Below are positions 22,447 through 31,289 of a stretch of DNA of 64,000 nt, one piece after another. Each line of letters opens with the position of its first letter. The stretch's first letter is position 1. Where the stretch lies: assembly GCF_028473745.1 (NCBI RefSeq), contig NZ_CP101137.1:7261501-7325500 (forward strand). The letters run 5' to 3'. The notes beneath the pieces are model-generated. The model ran no database searches and was not told the DNA's origin. It was given only the letters and a program-made list of their open reading frames with translations. The DNA comes from Streptomyces sp. M92 (GTDB taxonomy: Bacteria > Actinomycetota > Actinomycetes > Streptomycetales > Streptomycetaceae). Made by a program: the position numbers and the translations under genes.

Positions 22447-25400
22447 TGCTGGCTCCCGTCGGGGCGCTCATTGCCGGTGCCGTGGGGGTGGTGCGGCCGG
22501 GTGGGGTGGTGCGGCCGGGTGGGGTCGTACGGCGTGTCGTAGCCGTTGTGCCCGTAGGCCTGACCGTGGGCGGGGTCGTACGCGCCGGCCTGTGACGGGT
22601 CGGCGGGGTCGCCGTAGGCGTACGGGTCGTACTGCCCCGTCCCGTACTCGCCGCCCTGACCGCTCTGGTAGGCGCCCGCCTGATAGGGGTCCCCCTGGTA
22701 CGGCTGCTGTCCGTAGACGCCCGCGTCGTACTGCTCCTGGGCACCCGGGTGCTGCTCGCCGTCGTACGCGCCGTAGGAGTCGTACTCGGCGGGGGCGTAC
22801 GCCGCCTGGTCCCAGTCGCCGTGGTTCTGCTGCCGCGGAACGGGCACCGGGGCATCGACGGGCGGCACGGCTCCGTCACCGTCCGCCGGCTCGGCCGCCG
22901 CCTCCGCCTCGGCCTGGGCCCGCAGCCGCCGGGCCCGGCGCCCTTCGCCCTCGACGGCCTGGGCCGGGACGAGCGGCTCGTCGGGCAGGTCGTCGTCGAC
23001 GTCGCGGCGCCTGCCGGGCAGCGCGAGGACGACCAGGACGACGGCGAGGAGGCCCTGGGCCCACAGCCAGAGGGTGTGGGTGAGGGGGCCGTCGTAGGTG
23101 ACGTCCAGCTTTCCGGCGGAGGCGGGCAGTTCGAAGCCCTGCGCCCAGCCGTCGACCGTGGTGCGGGTGAGCGGCTTGCCGTCCAGGGTGGCCGTCCAGC
23201 CGTCGGCGGCGGTGTCGGCGAGGCGCAGCACGCGGCCCTCGGGGCCGGACGGGACCTCGGTGTGGATCTCGACCGGACCGGCCGCGACGGGCTGCGGCTC
23301 ACCGGCACGGTCACCGTCGCCGGAGCCGTCCTCGTCGCCCGCGCCGGAGACGATGGTCGCGCGCGCCACCTCCTGGTCCACCCGCCACAGTCCGCTGCCG
23401 TCCTGCTGGCTGAGCCGGCTCAGGCCGGGCGTGGCGTCCAGGACGCGGGTGACCTCCCGGGGCGCGCCCTTGTGGACGAGGACGTAGCGGACGGCGAAGC
23501 CGCCGAGCTGGTCGGCCTGGTCGGCGCCGGAACCGGCCACCAGGTTGGCGACGACCTTGTCGAGGTGGCTGTTGCCGCCGTCGCCGGCGGCCACTTCGCC
23601 GTCGCCGAGGCGGGCACCGGAGCCGCGGACCAGCATGTAGCTCACGTGGGCCGCGGAGTCGCTGTCGAGGACGAGGGTGCGGGCCTGGTCGCGGGTGCGG
23701 CTCTCCTCGGCGACGAACGCCGGCACCTGGACGGGGTCGCGTCGCTCCAGAGGTCCGTCGGCGCCCCCGATCATCCAGCCGGCGGCGGCGATCAGCGGGC
23801 CGACGGCCGAGGCGAGGGCGATCAGGGCGGCGACCGGCTGGCGCCAGCCGAAGCTCTGCTCGGCCACGCGGAAGCGGGCTCCGTCGGCGCCGAGGGTCGC
23901 GGCGGCCAGGAGGGCGATGCCGTAGACGAGGGTGGCGGGGCCGGCCCAGGCGGAGCGGTTGGACAGGACCGCGAAGACCAGGGCGACCAGGGCGACGGCC
24001 CAGGCCGCGCGGACGGCCGGCTGCCGCTCCGAGCGCAGCAGGGCGGCGAGCGCGGCCAGCACGATGCCGATGAGGACCAGTCCGCCGACCGTTCCGGGGC
24101 CGCCAGGGCTGGCGCCGAGCAGGTCGAGGGCGGAGGCGGCCGAGGCGCCGTACTCGAGTCCCGCCTCGTCGAAGAAGCCGAACGGCAGCAGCGACAGGGA
24201 CCAGGGGGCGAGGAGCAGCAGCGGGGTGCCGAGCTGGGCGAGGAAGCGCAGGCCGTACGCCGTGATGTCACCGCGGCGCAGCACCAGGACACCGGCCCCG
24301 AGGAGCAGCGCGATGGGCCACACGACGGGCGTGAAGGCGGTGGTGACCGTCAGCAGCAGGGCGTACGCCCAGGTGGCGCGCCAGCTGCCGCGGGTGCCGG
24401 AGGAGCCCGTCAGGCCGGCCGCGGCGGCGCCCGCGCGGGCGATGAGCGGCAGGAGCACGGCGAGGACGGCGGTGCCGATGCGGCCTCCTGCCAGGGCGCC
24501 GGTGGCGGCGGGCAGGAAGGCGTAGGCGACGGCCGCCCACGCGCGCAGCAGCCGGGAGGGGACCAGCGGGCGGGAGGCGAAGTACGCGGTGGCGCCGGCC
24601 AGGGGCACGGAGCAGACCAGCAGCAGGGTGACCGCGAGCCCGGTCGAGCCGAGCAGCAGGGAGGCGAGCGTGGCGACGATCGCGAGGTAGGGCGGTGCGG
24701 AGGCGGTGCCGCCGGTGCCCACGGTGTGCCAGGCGTCCGCGTACCGCGACCACAGCTCGCCGGCGCCGGCCGGGGCGGGCAGCAGGGCGCCGCCCGCCAG
24801 TGCGCCGCCGCCGAGCAGGGCCCGGCAGGCGGCCAGGGAGACGAGCAGCAGGATCAGGAAGAGCACCGGGCCGGGCTTGCGGGCGATGCGCTTGAGCCGG
24901 GAGAACTGCTCGACCTCGAGGAAGTCGGCGTCGTCGCCGCCGGGTCCGGACTCGATGGCGCCGCCGTGCCGTCCGGCGCCCGCGGCCGCCTCGGCGTCGG
25001 AGGCACCGACGAGGTTGCCGGCGACCTGTTCGACGGTGACGCGGATGGTCGCGCCGGGCGGCGGGAAGAGCGGGCGCAGCTCGTCCTTCTCGACCTGCGG
25101 GCGACCGCGTTCGCGCCGTCCGGCGAGGATGCGCTCGGGTCGCAGCAGGACGCCGAGCAGACCGCGGATCTCGTCGAGGGCCTGGCCGGGGACCTTGCCG
25201 ACGAGGTAGGCGAGGGTGCGCAGCAGGGTGCCGAGGACGAGACGGAGCAGTACCCAGGGCAGGACGGCGGTGCGGGCGTTGACGAGGAGGGTGTGGACGG
25301 CGCCCGCCTTGTCCACCTTGTGCGGGGAGGCGGTGGTGCGGCCCGCGCAGTCGACGGTGCGGCGCTCGCGGGAGGCCGCCTCAGCGTGGCGCACGACCGC

Positions 25401-26216
25401 CTCGGGGGCGACGAGGACGCGGAGTCCGGCCGCGTTGGCGCGCCAGCACAGGTCGACGTCGTCGCGCATCAGGGGCAGCCGGCGGTCGAACCCGCCGAGC
25501 CGTTCGAAGACGTCACGCCGGATCAGCATGCCCGCGGAGGACACCGACAGGACGGGCCGTACGTGGTCGTGCTGGCCCTGGTCCTGCTCGCGGCGGTCCA
25601 GGCCGGTCCAGCGGCGGCCGGAGTTGGCGATGGAGACGCCGACCTCCAGCAGCTGCCTGCGGTCGTACCAGCCGCGGAGTTTGGGGCCGACCACGGCCAC
25701 GTCGTCGCGGCCGAGTTCGTACTCGTTGTCCACGACGCGCAGCAGCTGGGCCAGGGCGTCGGGCTCGGGGGCGCAGTCGTCGTGCAGCAGCCACAGCCAC
25801 TGGACCGGTTCTCCGTGGGGAAGCTCCGGCAGGTCGTAGGCGTCGTCGCGCCAGGTGCGGGTGACCGGGTCCCAGCCGCTCGGCCGCCTCAGGTACGGCA
25901 GGTCCTCCGGGGTGAGGACGGGCGCGACGCGGGCGGCCTCCTCGACGGCCTGGCCGAAGCCGGTGCGCCGGGCGAGGTGGAGCACGCGGTCGTCGCCGAG
26001 GGCTTCGGTGACCAGCCGGGCGGAGTCGTCGGCGCTGCCGGTGTCGGCGGCGACGGCGTACTGGACGGGGCGCTCCTGGCCGAGCAGCCCGGCGAGCGCG
26101 TCGGGCAGCCAGCGGGCTCCGTCGTGGGCGACGAGGACCGCGGTCACGACGTGACGCGGGAACTCAGGTGTGGCAGCGAGGTCTTGCTGGGCTGCCGTGT
26201 GGCTGTGCACGGACAT
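22443..26216 (-). CDS. Large membrane glycosyltransferase (GT2 N-terminus)
   Basis: 1,257 residues. Residues ~20-300 are a GT2 domain: VVTAVLVAHDGARWLPDAL at the nucleotide-binding start, LLHDDCAPEPD with the metal-binding acidic cluster, and RDDVDLCWRANAAG near 260. Residues ~450-870 carry roughly a dozen membrane helices, and ~880-1060 look extracytoplasmic. After a final helix, a disordered Tyr/Gly/Gln-rich tail ends the protein. The architecture fits synthesis or modification of an envelope glycopolymer. The 167-bp gap to whiB upstream could contain its promoter. Confidence 0.88.
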   Translation of the reverse strand: MSVHSHTAAQQDLAATPEFPRHVVTAVLVAHDGARWLPDALAGLLGQERPVQYAVAADTGSADDSARLVTEALGDDRVLHLARRTGFGQAVEEAARVAPVLTPEDLPYLRRPSGWDPVTRTWRDDAYDLPELPHGEPVQWLWLLHDDCAPEPDALAQLLRVVDNEYELGRDDVAVVGPKLRGWYDRRQLLEVGVSIANSGRRWTGLDRREQDQGQHDHVRPVLSVSSAGMLIRRDVFERLGGFDRRLPLMRDDVDLCWRANAAGLRVLVAPEAVVRHAEAASRERRTVDCAGRTTASPHKVDKAGAVHTLLVNARTAVLPWVLLRLVLGTLLRTLAYLVGKVPGQALDEIRGLLGVLLRPERILAGRRERGRPQVEKDELRPLFPPPGATIRVTVEQVAGNLVGASDAEAAAGAGRHGGAIESGPGGDDADFLEVEQFSRLKRIARKPGPVLFLILLLVSLAACRALLGGGALAGGALLPAPAGAGELWSRYADAWHTVGTGGTASAPPYLAIVATLASLLLGSTGLAVTLLLVCSVPLAGATAYFASRPLVPSRLLRAWAAVAYAFLPAATGALAGGRIGTAVLAVLLPLIARAGAAAAGLTGSSGTRGSWRATWAYALLLTVTTAFTPVVWPIALLLGAGVLVLRRGDITAYGLRFLAQLGTPLLLLAPWSLSLLPFGFFDEAGLEYGASAASALDLLGASPGGPGTVGGLVLIGIVLAALAALLRSERQPAVRAAWAVALVALVFAVLSNRSAWAGPATLVYGIALLAAATLGADGARFRVAEQSFGWRQPVAALIALASAVGPLIAAAGWMIGGADGPLERRDPVQVPAFVAEESRTRDQARTLVLDSDSAAHVSYMLVRGSGARLGDGEVAAGDGGNSHLDKVVANLVAGSGADQADQLGGFAVRYVLVHKGAPREVTRVLDATPGLSRLSQQDGSGLWRVDQEVARATIVSGAGDEDGSGDGDRAGEPQPVAAGPVEIHTEVPSGPEGRVLRLADTAADGWTATLDGKPLTRTTVDGWAQGFELPASAGKLDVTYDGPLTHTLWLWAQGLLAVVLVVLALPGRRRDVDDDLPDEPLVPAQAVEGEGRRARRLRAQAEAEAAAEPADGDGAVPPVDAPVPVPRQQNHGDWDQAAYAPAEYDSYGAYDGEQHPGAQEQYDAGVYGQQPYQGDPYQAGAYQSGQGGEYGTGQYDPYAYGDPADPSQAGAYDPAHGQAYGHNGYDTPYDPTRPHHPTRPHHPHGTGNERPDGSQQ

Positions 26217-26383
26217 CGAGGTACGGGCCCCGGTTCGGTGGACTGCGGTGGACGCCCGTGCCTGTTGGGGGTGGCGGGGCGTCTCGGACGAGCGCCCACA
26301 CTATCGGCTGGGCAGAACGACGGCCCGCCGCCTGTGGACAACCCATCTGCGAGGGGCCGTTGCCGCAGCCTCCCGCCGTCGCG

Positions 26384-26647
26384 TCAGACGGCGGCCTTCT
26401 TCAGCCGGCGGCGCTCGCGCTCGCTGAGACCGCCCCAGATACCGAAACGCTCGTCGTTGGCGAGGGCGTACTCGAGGCACTCGGAGCGGACCTCGCAGGC
26501 GAGGCAGACCTTCTTGGCCTCTCTGGTGGAGCCGCCCTTCTCGGGGAAGAAGGACTCGGGGTCGGTCTGGGCGCACAGTGCGCGCTCCTGCCAGCCGAGC
26601 TCCTCGTCCGCGTCGTCGACCAGCAGTTGCTGCACCAGCTCGGTCAT
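26384..26647 (-). CDS. whiB: WhiB, iron-sulfur transcription factor of sporulation
   Basis: 87 residues with all Wbl features: Cys25, Cys48, Cys51 and Cys57 as [4Fe-4S] ligands, the GIWGG turn at 69-73 and the basic C-terminus RERRRLKKAAV that binds DNA. As I recall it, the sequence matches streptomycete WhiB itself, which with WhiA stops aerial growth and starts septation. Wbl proteins act by binding region 4 of the principal sigma factor. A good promoter lies 74-103 bp upstream. Placement beside the fbiA/fbiB genes is conserved (whiB2 in mycobacteria). Confidence 0.96.
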   Translation of the reverse strand: MTELVQQLLVDDADEELGWQERALCAQTDPESFFPEKGGSTREAKKVCLACEVRSECLEYALANDERFGIWGGLSERERRRLKKAAV

Positions 26648-26720
26648 GTGCGCCCCTCGTCTGTCTTTCGCGTCCCCGTGATCCAGCCGTTATCGATTCC
26701 GGCTGAACGACACGAGTGAA

Positions 26721-26750
26721 ATTACAAGTGTGCTGCTCCGGGCGAGTCAA
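26721..26750 (-). promoter_or_regulatory. whiB promoter candidate
   Basis: On the minus strand, TTGACT (26750-26745) and TGTAAT (26726-26721) are separated by 18 bp, a close vegetative-sigma match. It predicts a transcript with a 5' leader of about 65 nt before the whiB ATG. Confidence 0.6.
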
Positions 26751-27054
26751 GCCGGGATCTGCTATTGGGCCCCTTATTCACTCTGCGGAACCAAGGCCAT
26801 GCGGAAAGTGTTCAAATCGCCATAAACCTCGACATACCGACGAGGCCCACCGGGGCACCCGCCCCGAGCGGAGTCCGCACCAGGGAGGACGCCCGGGCGT
26901 TCGATCCCGTTCCGATACACGCGCCGAAGCGAAGCTGATCACATTCGGATCACGGGATCGCAACGGGGGTTGTGCGCCCGGCTTGTGCGCCATGTGTCCT
27001 GGAAGCCGCCTGAGCAAACCTTTCACCGGCCAGATGAACCGGATGAGGTGAAAC

Positions 27055-27096
27055 ATGTCCCACGTAACGGGCATCGAGTTGACAGTGCCGGTGTGA
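27055..27096 (+). CDS. Possible 13-codon leader ORF upstream of cysteine dioxygenase
   Basis: ATG at 27055 follows GAGG at 6-nt spacing and encodes MSHVTGIELTVPV. Its TGA overlaps the GTG of a second, Cys-rich upstream frame (GTGA at 27093-27096). Too short to judge by coding bias; the ribosome site and the overlap are the evidence. It may be a regulatory leader rather than a functional peptide. Confidence 0.3.
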   Translation: MSHVTGIELTVPV

Positions 27097-27326
27097 GCCG
27101 CTGTCCTTGTGGGCATGCTCGCGAACTTGGCAACCACCTCGACCCGCACCGCCGGGTCCCACGGTGCTGCCCACGCTCGCCGCAGCTGTTGTTGCTGTTC
27201 CGGCTGTTGAGCCCCACCGCGCTCCGGCCGTCGCGCGGGTCCACGCGACCCGTGCCCGTCTCTCCGCGCCCCACCAGGGCGCACCGAGCCGTCCCGCGAC
27301 GCCCCTCTCCCCTGTTCTCCTCCTGA
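27093..27326 (+). CDS. Possible Cys-rich upstream ORF before cysteine dioxygenase
   Basis: A GTG frame overlapping the preceding 13-codon ORF by GTGA encodes 77 residues beginning VSRCPCGHARELGN, with cysteines at positions 4, 6, 25 and 26. It ends 26 bp before the cysteine dioxygenase ATG. Cys codons ahead of a cysteine-catabolic gene would suit a cysteine-responsive leader, but the frame lacks its own ribosome site and its later part is ordinary GC-rich sequence. Treat as a hypothesis. Confidence 0.25.
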   Translation: MSRCPCGHARELGNHLDPHRRVPRCCPRSPQLLLLFRLLSPTALRPSRGSTRPVPVSPRPTRAHRAVPRRPSPLFSS

Positions 27327-27352
27327 CTCTCCCGCCGAGGACCCACCCACCC

Positions 27353-27868
27353 ATGAACAGCGACAGCGACCTCCAGATCGCCGGCGACATCCTCGAAGTC
27401 CCCCACCTCCTCCAGGCACCGCGCGAGCACCCGGCCACCGTCGCCGAGTTCGCCGGCCTGGTCCGTTCCCTGGCCGCCGACCGGTCCGCGTGGCAGGACC
27501 TGGTCCGGTACGACGCGACGACACGCTGGTACCACCGGCTGCGCACCGGCCCCGGCTACGAGGTCTGGCTCCTGTCCTGGCTGCCCGGCCAGGGCAGCGG
27601 GCGCCACGACCACGGGCCTTCCTCCGGTGTGTGGACCGTCCTGGAGGGCTCCCTCACCGAGCGCACGGAACGCGGCACGCGCGCGTTGCGGCCGGGGACG
27701 CAGAAGGTCTTCGCCCCGGGACACGTGCACGAGGTGGTCAACGACGCGCTGGAGCCGGCGGTCAGCCTGCACGTCTACTTCCCTGGCCTGACCGAGATGC
27801 CCATGCACTCCCCGCGGTGCTCGGCCACCGTGCGGAACACGGACACGGGCGCGGTGACGACTGTCTGA
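27353..27868 (+). CDS. Cysteine dioxygenase (cupin)
   Basis: 171 residues from the ATG at 27353, with GAGGA upstream. It is a type I cysteine dioxygenase-like cupin: the iron ligands are in GRHDHGPSSG (His85, His87) and GHVHEV (His126), and LHVYFPGLTEM is the family's C-terminal strand. The enzyme oxidises cysteine to cysteine sulfinate with O2. It is transcribed away from whiB. The 705-bp divergent region 26648-27352 holds the whiB promoter and two small upstream frames. A longer start within the upstream frame is unlikely because that part is not cupin-like. Confidence 0.9.
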   Translation: MNSDSDLQIAGDILEVPHLLQAPREHPATVAEFAGLVRSLAADRSAWQDLVRYDATTRWYHRLRTGPGYEVWLLSWLPGQGSGRHDHGPSSGVWTVLEGSLTERTERGTRALRPGTQKVFAPGHVHEVVNDALEPAVSLHVYFPGLTEMPMHSPRCSATVRNTDTGAVTTV

Positions 27869-27901
27869 CGCGCTGTCGTACCCGCCTGCAAGACTGGTGC
27901 C

Positions 27902-28861
27902 ATGCGCATTGTGGTTCTGGCAGGCGGCATCGGCGGTGCCCGGTTCCTGCGTGGTCTCAAGCAGGCCGCGCCGGACGCGGACATCACGGTCATCGGCAAC
28001 ACCGGGGACGACATCCACCTCTTCGGGCTGAAGGTCTGCCCGGACCTCGACACGGTGATGTACACGCTCGGCGGCGGCATCAACGAGGAGCAGGGCTGGG
28101 GACGGACCGACGAGACCTTCCATCTGAAGGAGGAGCTCGCGGCGTACGGCGCCGGACCCGAGTGGTTCGGCCTGGGCGACCGCGACTTCGCCACGCACAT
28201 CGTGCGGACCCAGATGATCACCGCCGGGTTCCCGCTGAGCGCGGTGACCGAGGCACTGTGCGACCGCTGGAAGCCCGGCGTACGCCTGATCCCGATGACC
28301 GACGACCGCGTGGAGACCCACGTCGCGGTCGAACTCGACGGCGAACGCAAGGCGGTCCACTTCCAGGAGTACTGGGTACGGCTGCGGGCCTCGGTTGCCG
28401 CCGAGGCGGTCGTCCCCGTCGGCGCCGAGCAGTCGAAGCCGGCCCCGGGCGTACTGGAGGCCATCGCGGAGGCGGACGTCATCCTCTTCCCGCCCTCCAA
28501 CCCGGTCGTCTCGGTCGGCACGATCCTCGCCGTGCCCGGCATCCGGGAGGCGATCGCCGACGCCGGGGTGCCGGTGGTGGGCCTCTCCCCGATCGTCGGG
28601 GACGCGCCCGTGCGCGGGATGGCCGACAAGGTCCTCGCGGCGGTCGGCGTGGAGTCCACCGCCGCGGCGGTCGCCGAGCACTACGGCTCGGGACTGCTCG
28701 ACGGCTGGCTCGTCGACACGGTCGACGCGGAGTCCGTCACGCGCGTGAAGGCGGCCGGCATCCTGTGCCGCGCCGTCCCGCTGATGATGACCGACCTCGA
28801 CGCGACCGCGCAGATGGCCCGGGAGGCCCTGACGCTGGCGGAGGAGGTGCGCGAGGCATGA
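27902..28861 (+). CDS. fbiA: 2-phospho-L-lactate transferase (F420 biosynthesis)
   Basis: 319 residues. CofD/FbiA signatures are AGGIGGARFLRGL at the N-terminus, IGNTGDDIHLFGL near residues 31-43, GDRDFATHIVRTQ, and FPPSNPVVSVGTIL near the middle. It transfers the phospho-lactyl (or phosphoenolpyruvyl) group from its GDP/GPP-activated donor to Fo, giving F420-0 or dehydro-F420-0. Its stop overlaps the fbiB start (ATGA), so the two are translationally coupled. The start lies 33 bp after cysteine dioxygenase, so co-transcription with it is possible. Confidence 0.96.
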   Translation: MRIVVLAGGIGGARFLRGLKQAAPDADITVIGNTGDDIHLFGLKVCPDLDTVMYTLGGGINEEQGWGRTDETFHLKEELAAYGAGPEWFGLGDRDFATHIVRTQMITAGFPLSAVTEALCDRWKPGVRLIPMTDDRVETHVAVELDGERKAVHFQEYWVRLRASVAAEAVVPVGAEQSKPAPGVLEAIAEADVILFPPSNPVVSVGTILAVPGIREAIADAGVPVVGLSPIVGDAPVRGMADKVLAAVGVESTAAAVAEHYGSGLLDGWLVDTVDAESVTRVKAAGILCRAVPLMMTDLDATAQMAREALTLAEEVREA

Positions 28862-30165
28862 GCGACGGCGCTCCCGGCTACCGGGTGTGGGCCGTCCCCG
28901 GCCTGCCCGAGGTGGCACCCGGCGACGACCTGGCCAAGCTGATCGCGGCGGCCGAGCCCGCCCTCGCCGACGGGGACGTGCTGCTGGTCACCTCCAAGAT
29001 CGTCTCCAAGGCCGAGGGCCGGATCGTGCAGGCCGCCGACCGGGAGGCCGCGATCGACGCGGAGACGGTACGGGTGGTGGCCCGGCGCGGCACGCTGCGC
29101 ATCGTGGAGAACCGCCAGGGCCTGGTCATGGCCGCGGCCGGGGTGGACGCCTCCAACACCCCCTCCGGCACGGTCCTGCTGCTCCCCGAGGACCCGGACG
29201 CCTCCGCCCGCACCATCCGCGAGGGCCTGCGCGACGCACTCGGCGTCGACGTCGGCGTGATCGTCACGGACACCTGCGGCCGACCCTGGCGGTCCGGCCT
29301 CACGGACATGGCCATCGGCGCCGCGGGCGTCCGCGTCCTGGACGACCTGCGCGGCGGCACCGACACGCACGGCAACCCGCTCAGCGCCACCGTCGTCGCC
29401 ACCGCCGACGAACTCGCCGCCGCGGGCGACCTGGTCAAGGGCAAGGCCGCGGATCTGCCGGTCGCCGTCGTGCGCGGCCTCCCGCACGCGGTCTCCGAGG
29501 AGGACGGCGAGGGCGCCCGCGCGCTGGTCCGCGGCGCACACGGCGACATGTTCCGGCTGGGCACCTCCGAGGCGGTGCGGCAGGCGGTCACCCAGCGCCG
29601 TACCGTACGGGCCTTCACCGACGAGCCCGTCGACCCCGGCGCCGTGCGCCGCGCGGTGGCGGCCGCGGTGACGGCGCCGGCCCCGCACCACACGACGCCG
29701 TGGCGTTTCGTACTCCTGGAGTCCCCGGACTCCCGCGCCCGCCTGCTGGACGCGATGCGCGACGCCTGGATCGCGGACCTGCGCCGGGACGGCAAGACCG
29801 AGGAATCCATCACCAAGCGGATCCGGCGCGGCGACGTCCTGCGCGACGCCCCCTACCTCGTCGTCCCCTGCCTGGTCATGGACGGCTCGCACACCTACGG
29901 GGACGAGCGGCGCGACGTGGCCGAGCGGGAGATGTTCGTGGTCGCCACCGGCGCGGGCGTGCAGAACCTGCTGGTCGCGCTCGCCGGGGAGCGGCTGGGC
30001 TCGGCCTGGGTGTCCTCGACGATGTTCTGCAGAAGCGTCGTGCGTGAGGTGCTGGGACTGCCGGACGACTGGGACCCGATGGGCGCCGTCGCCGTCGGTC
30101 ACCCGGCACAGGAGCCCCGACCCCGGCCGGAGCGGGAGGCCGGGGCGTTCATCGAGGTCCGGTGA
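28858..30165 (+). CDS. fbiB: Bifunctional F420 gamma-glutamyl ligase / FMN-dependent reductase
   Basis: 435 residues. Residues 1 to about 245 are the CofE-like ligase (VLLVTSKIVSKAEGR, IVTDTCGRPWRSGLTDMAIG), which adds glutamates to F420-0. Residues about 246-435 are a nitroreductase-fold domain (QRRTVRAFTDEPVDPGAVRRAV, FVVATGAGVQNLLVALAGE) that reduces dehydro-F420-0 with FMNH2 in the mycobacterial enzyme. The fused architecture is normal for actinobacteria. The ATG at 28858 overlaps the fbiA stop. A longer frame upstream is a shadow of fbiA. Confidence 0.96.
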   Translation: MSDGAPGYRVWAVPGLPEVAPGDDLAKLIAAAEPALADGDVLLVTSKIVSKAEGRIVQAADREAAIDAETVRVVARRGTLRIVENRQGLVMAAAGVDASNTPSGTVLLLPEDPDASARTIREGLRDALGVDVGVIVTDTCGRPWRSGLTDMAIGAAGVRVLDDLRGGTDTHGNPLSATVVATADELAAAGDLVKGKAADLPVAVVRGLPHAVSEEDGEGARALVRGAHGDMFRLGTSEAVRQAVTQRRTVRAFTDEPVDPGAVRRAVAAAVTAPAPHHTTPWRFVLLESPDSRARLLDAMRDAWIADLRRDGKTEESITKRIRRGDVLRDAPYLVVPCLVMDGSHTYGDERRDVAEREMFVVATGAGVQNLLVALAGERLGSAWVSSTMFCRSVVREVLGLPDDWDPMGAVAVGHPAQEPRPRPEREAGAFIEVR

Positions 30166-30230
30166 GCCGTCCGGGCGAGCCTCTACCCTCGTAGGAGCTT
30201 TTCCTTCCCCTCGTCCCAAGGACCTCTCTC

Positions 30231-31235
30231 GTGGCAGGACGTTTCGCTCCCCGCCCCACGCGCGCCACGGTGCGCGCCGGGGACACCGTCGTGCCCTCGC
30301 CCGCCGTGCCCCGGCAGGCCGCCGCACCGGGCAAGGCACGCGTGTGGGTGCCGGACGGGCCGCTGGAGCTGGGGCTGGTCCTCGGGCCGCTGCGGCGCGG
30401 GCCGGGCGACCCGACCTTCCGGACGATGCCGGACGGGTCGGTGTGGCGGGCCAGCCGGACACCCGCCGGCCCGGGCACCCTGCGGGTCACCGCACGCGGC
30501 GGCGAGGTGCGGGGCGAGGCCTGGGGGCCGGGAGCGGAATGGCTGCTGGACCGGCTGCCGCGGCTGCTGGGCGCCGAGGACGACCCGTCCGCGTTCGTGC
30601 CGCGGCACAGACTGCTGGCGCACACCGCGCACCGGCGTCCGGGGCTGCGGCTGACGCGGACCGGACTGGTCCTGGAGTCGCTGATCCCCTCGATCCTGGA
30701 GCAGAAGGTCACGACGCTGGAGGCGTACCAGGCGTGGCGGCTGCTCGTCCGGAAGTACGGTGAGCCGGCGCCGGGGCCCGCGCCCGGTCGGATGTACGTC
30801 ATGCCGGCGGCGCGGACGTGGGCGCTGATCCCGTCCTGGGAGTGGCACCTGGCCGGCGTCGACAACAAGCGGGCGTCGACGATCCTGCGGGCGGTGCGGG
30901 TCGCCGCGCGGCTCGAGGAGGCGGCCGGTATGGAGCCGGCGGCGGCGCAGGAGCGGCTGGAGATCGTCTCCGGGATCGGGCCGTGGACGTCCGCGGAGAC
31001 CGTGCAGCGCAGTCACGGTGCGCCGGACGCGGTGACGGTGGGGGACCTGCACCTGCCGGGGATCGTGGGGTTCGCGCTGGGCGGGGACCGGTACGCGGAC
31101 GACTCCGCCATGCTGCGGCTGCTGGAGCCGTATGCCGGGCAGCGGCATCGGGCGGCTCGGCTGGTGCTGCTGAGCGGGCGGGTGCCGGGGCGGCGGGCGC
31201 CGCGGATGGCTCCGCGGGGGATTGAGCGGTTGTGA
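30231..31235 (+). CDS. DNA-3-methyladenine glycosylase-like (HhH-GPD) protein
   Basis: 334 residues from a GTG at 30231, 65 bp after fbiB. The C-terminal two thirds show the HhH-GPD fold: SILEQKVTTLEAYQAWRLL, then the hairpin EIVSGIGPWTSAETVQR and the catalytic aspartate in VTVGDLHLPG. This is an AlkA-type base-excision enzyme removing alkylated bases. The N-terminal ~110 residues are beta-rich, as in AlkA. The iron-sulfur Cys cluster of MutY/Nth relatives is absent. No gene follows for 740 bp. Confidence 0.9.
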   Translation: MAGRFAPRPTRATVRAGDTVVPSPAVPRQAAAPGKARVWVPDGPLELGLVLGPLRRGPGDPTFRTMPDGSVWRASRTPAGPGTLRVTARGGEVRGEAWGPGAEWLLDRLPRLLGAEDDPSAFVPRHRLLAHTAHRRPGLRLTRTGLVLESLIPSILEQKVTTLEAYQAWRLLVRKYGEPAPGPAPGRMYVMPAARTWALIPSWEWHLAGVDNKRASTILRAVRVAARLEEAAGMEPAAAQERLEIVSGIGPWTSAETVQRSHGAPDAVTVGDLHLPGIVGFALGGDRYADDSAMLRLLEPYAGQRHRAARLVLLSGRVPGRRAPRMAPRGIERL

Positions 31236-31289
31236 CGTGGAGGGGCGGCGGGTGAGGTCGGGCGCGTCGGCCGGGGTTCCCTTCGCACC

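Noticed and set aside
22749..26681. A 1,310-codon open frame on the plus strand
   Set aside because: It is antisense to the glycosyltransferase and DUF5719 genes, is Gly/Ala/Val/Arg-rich with no domain, and arises from high GC at third codon positions.
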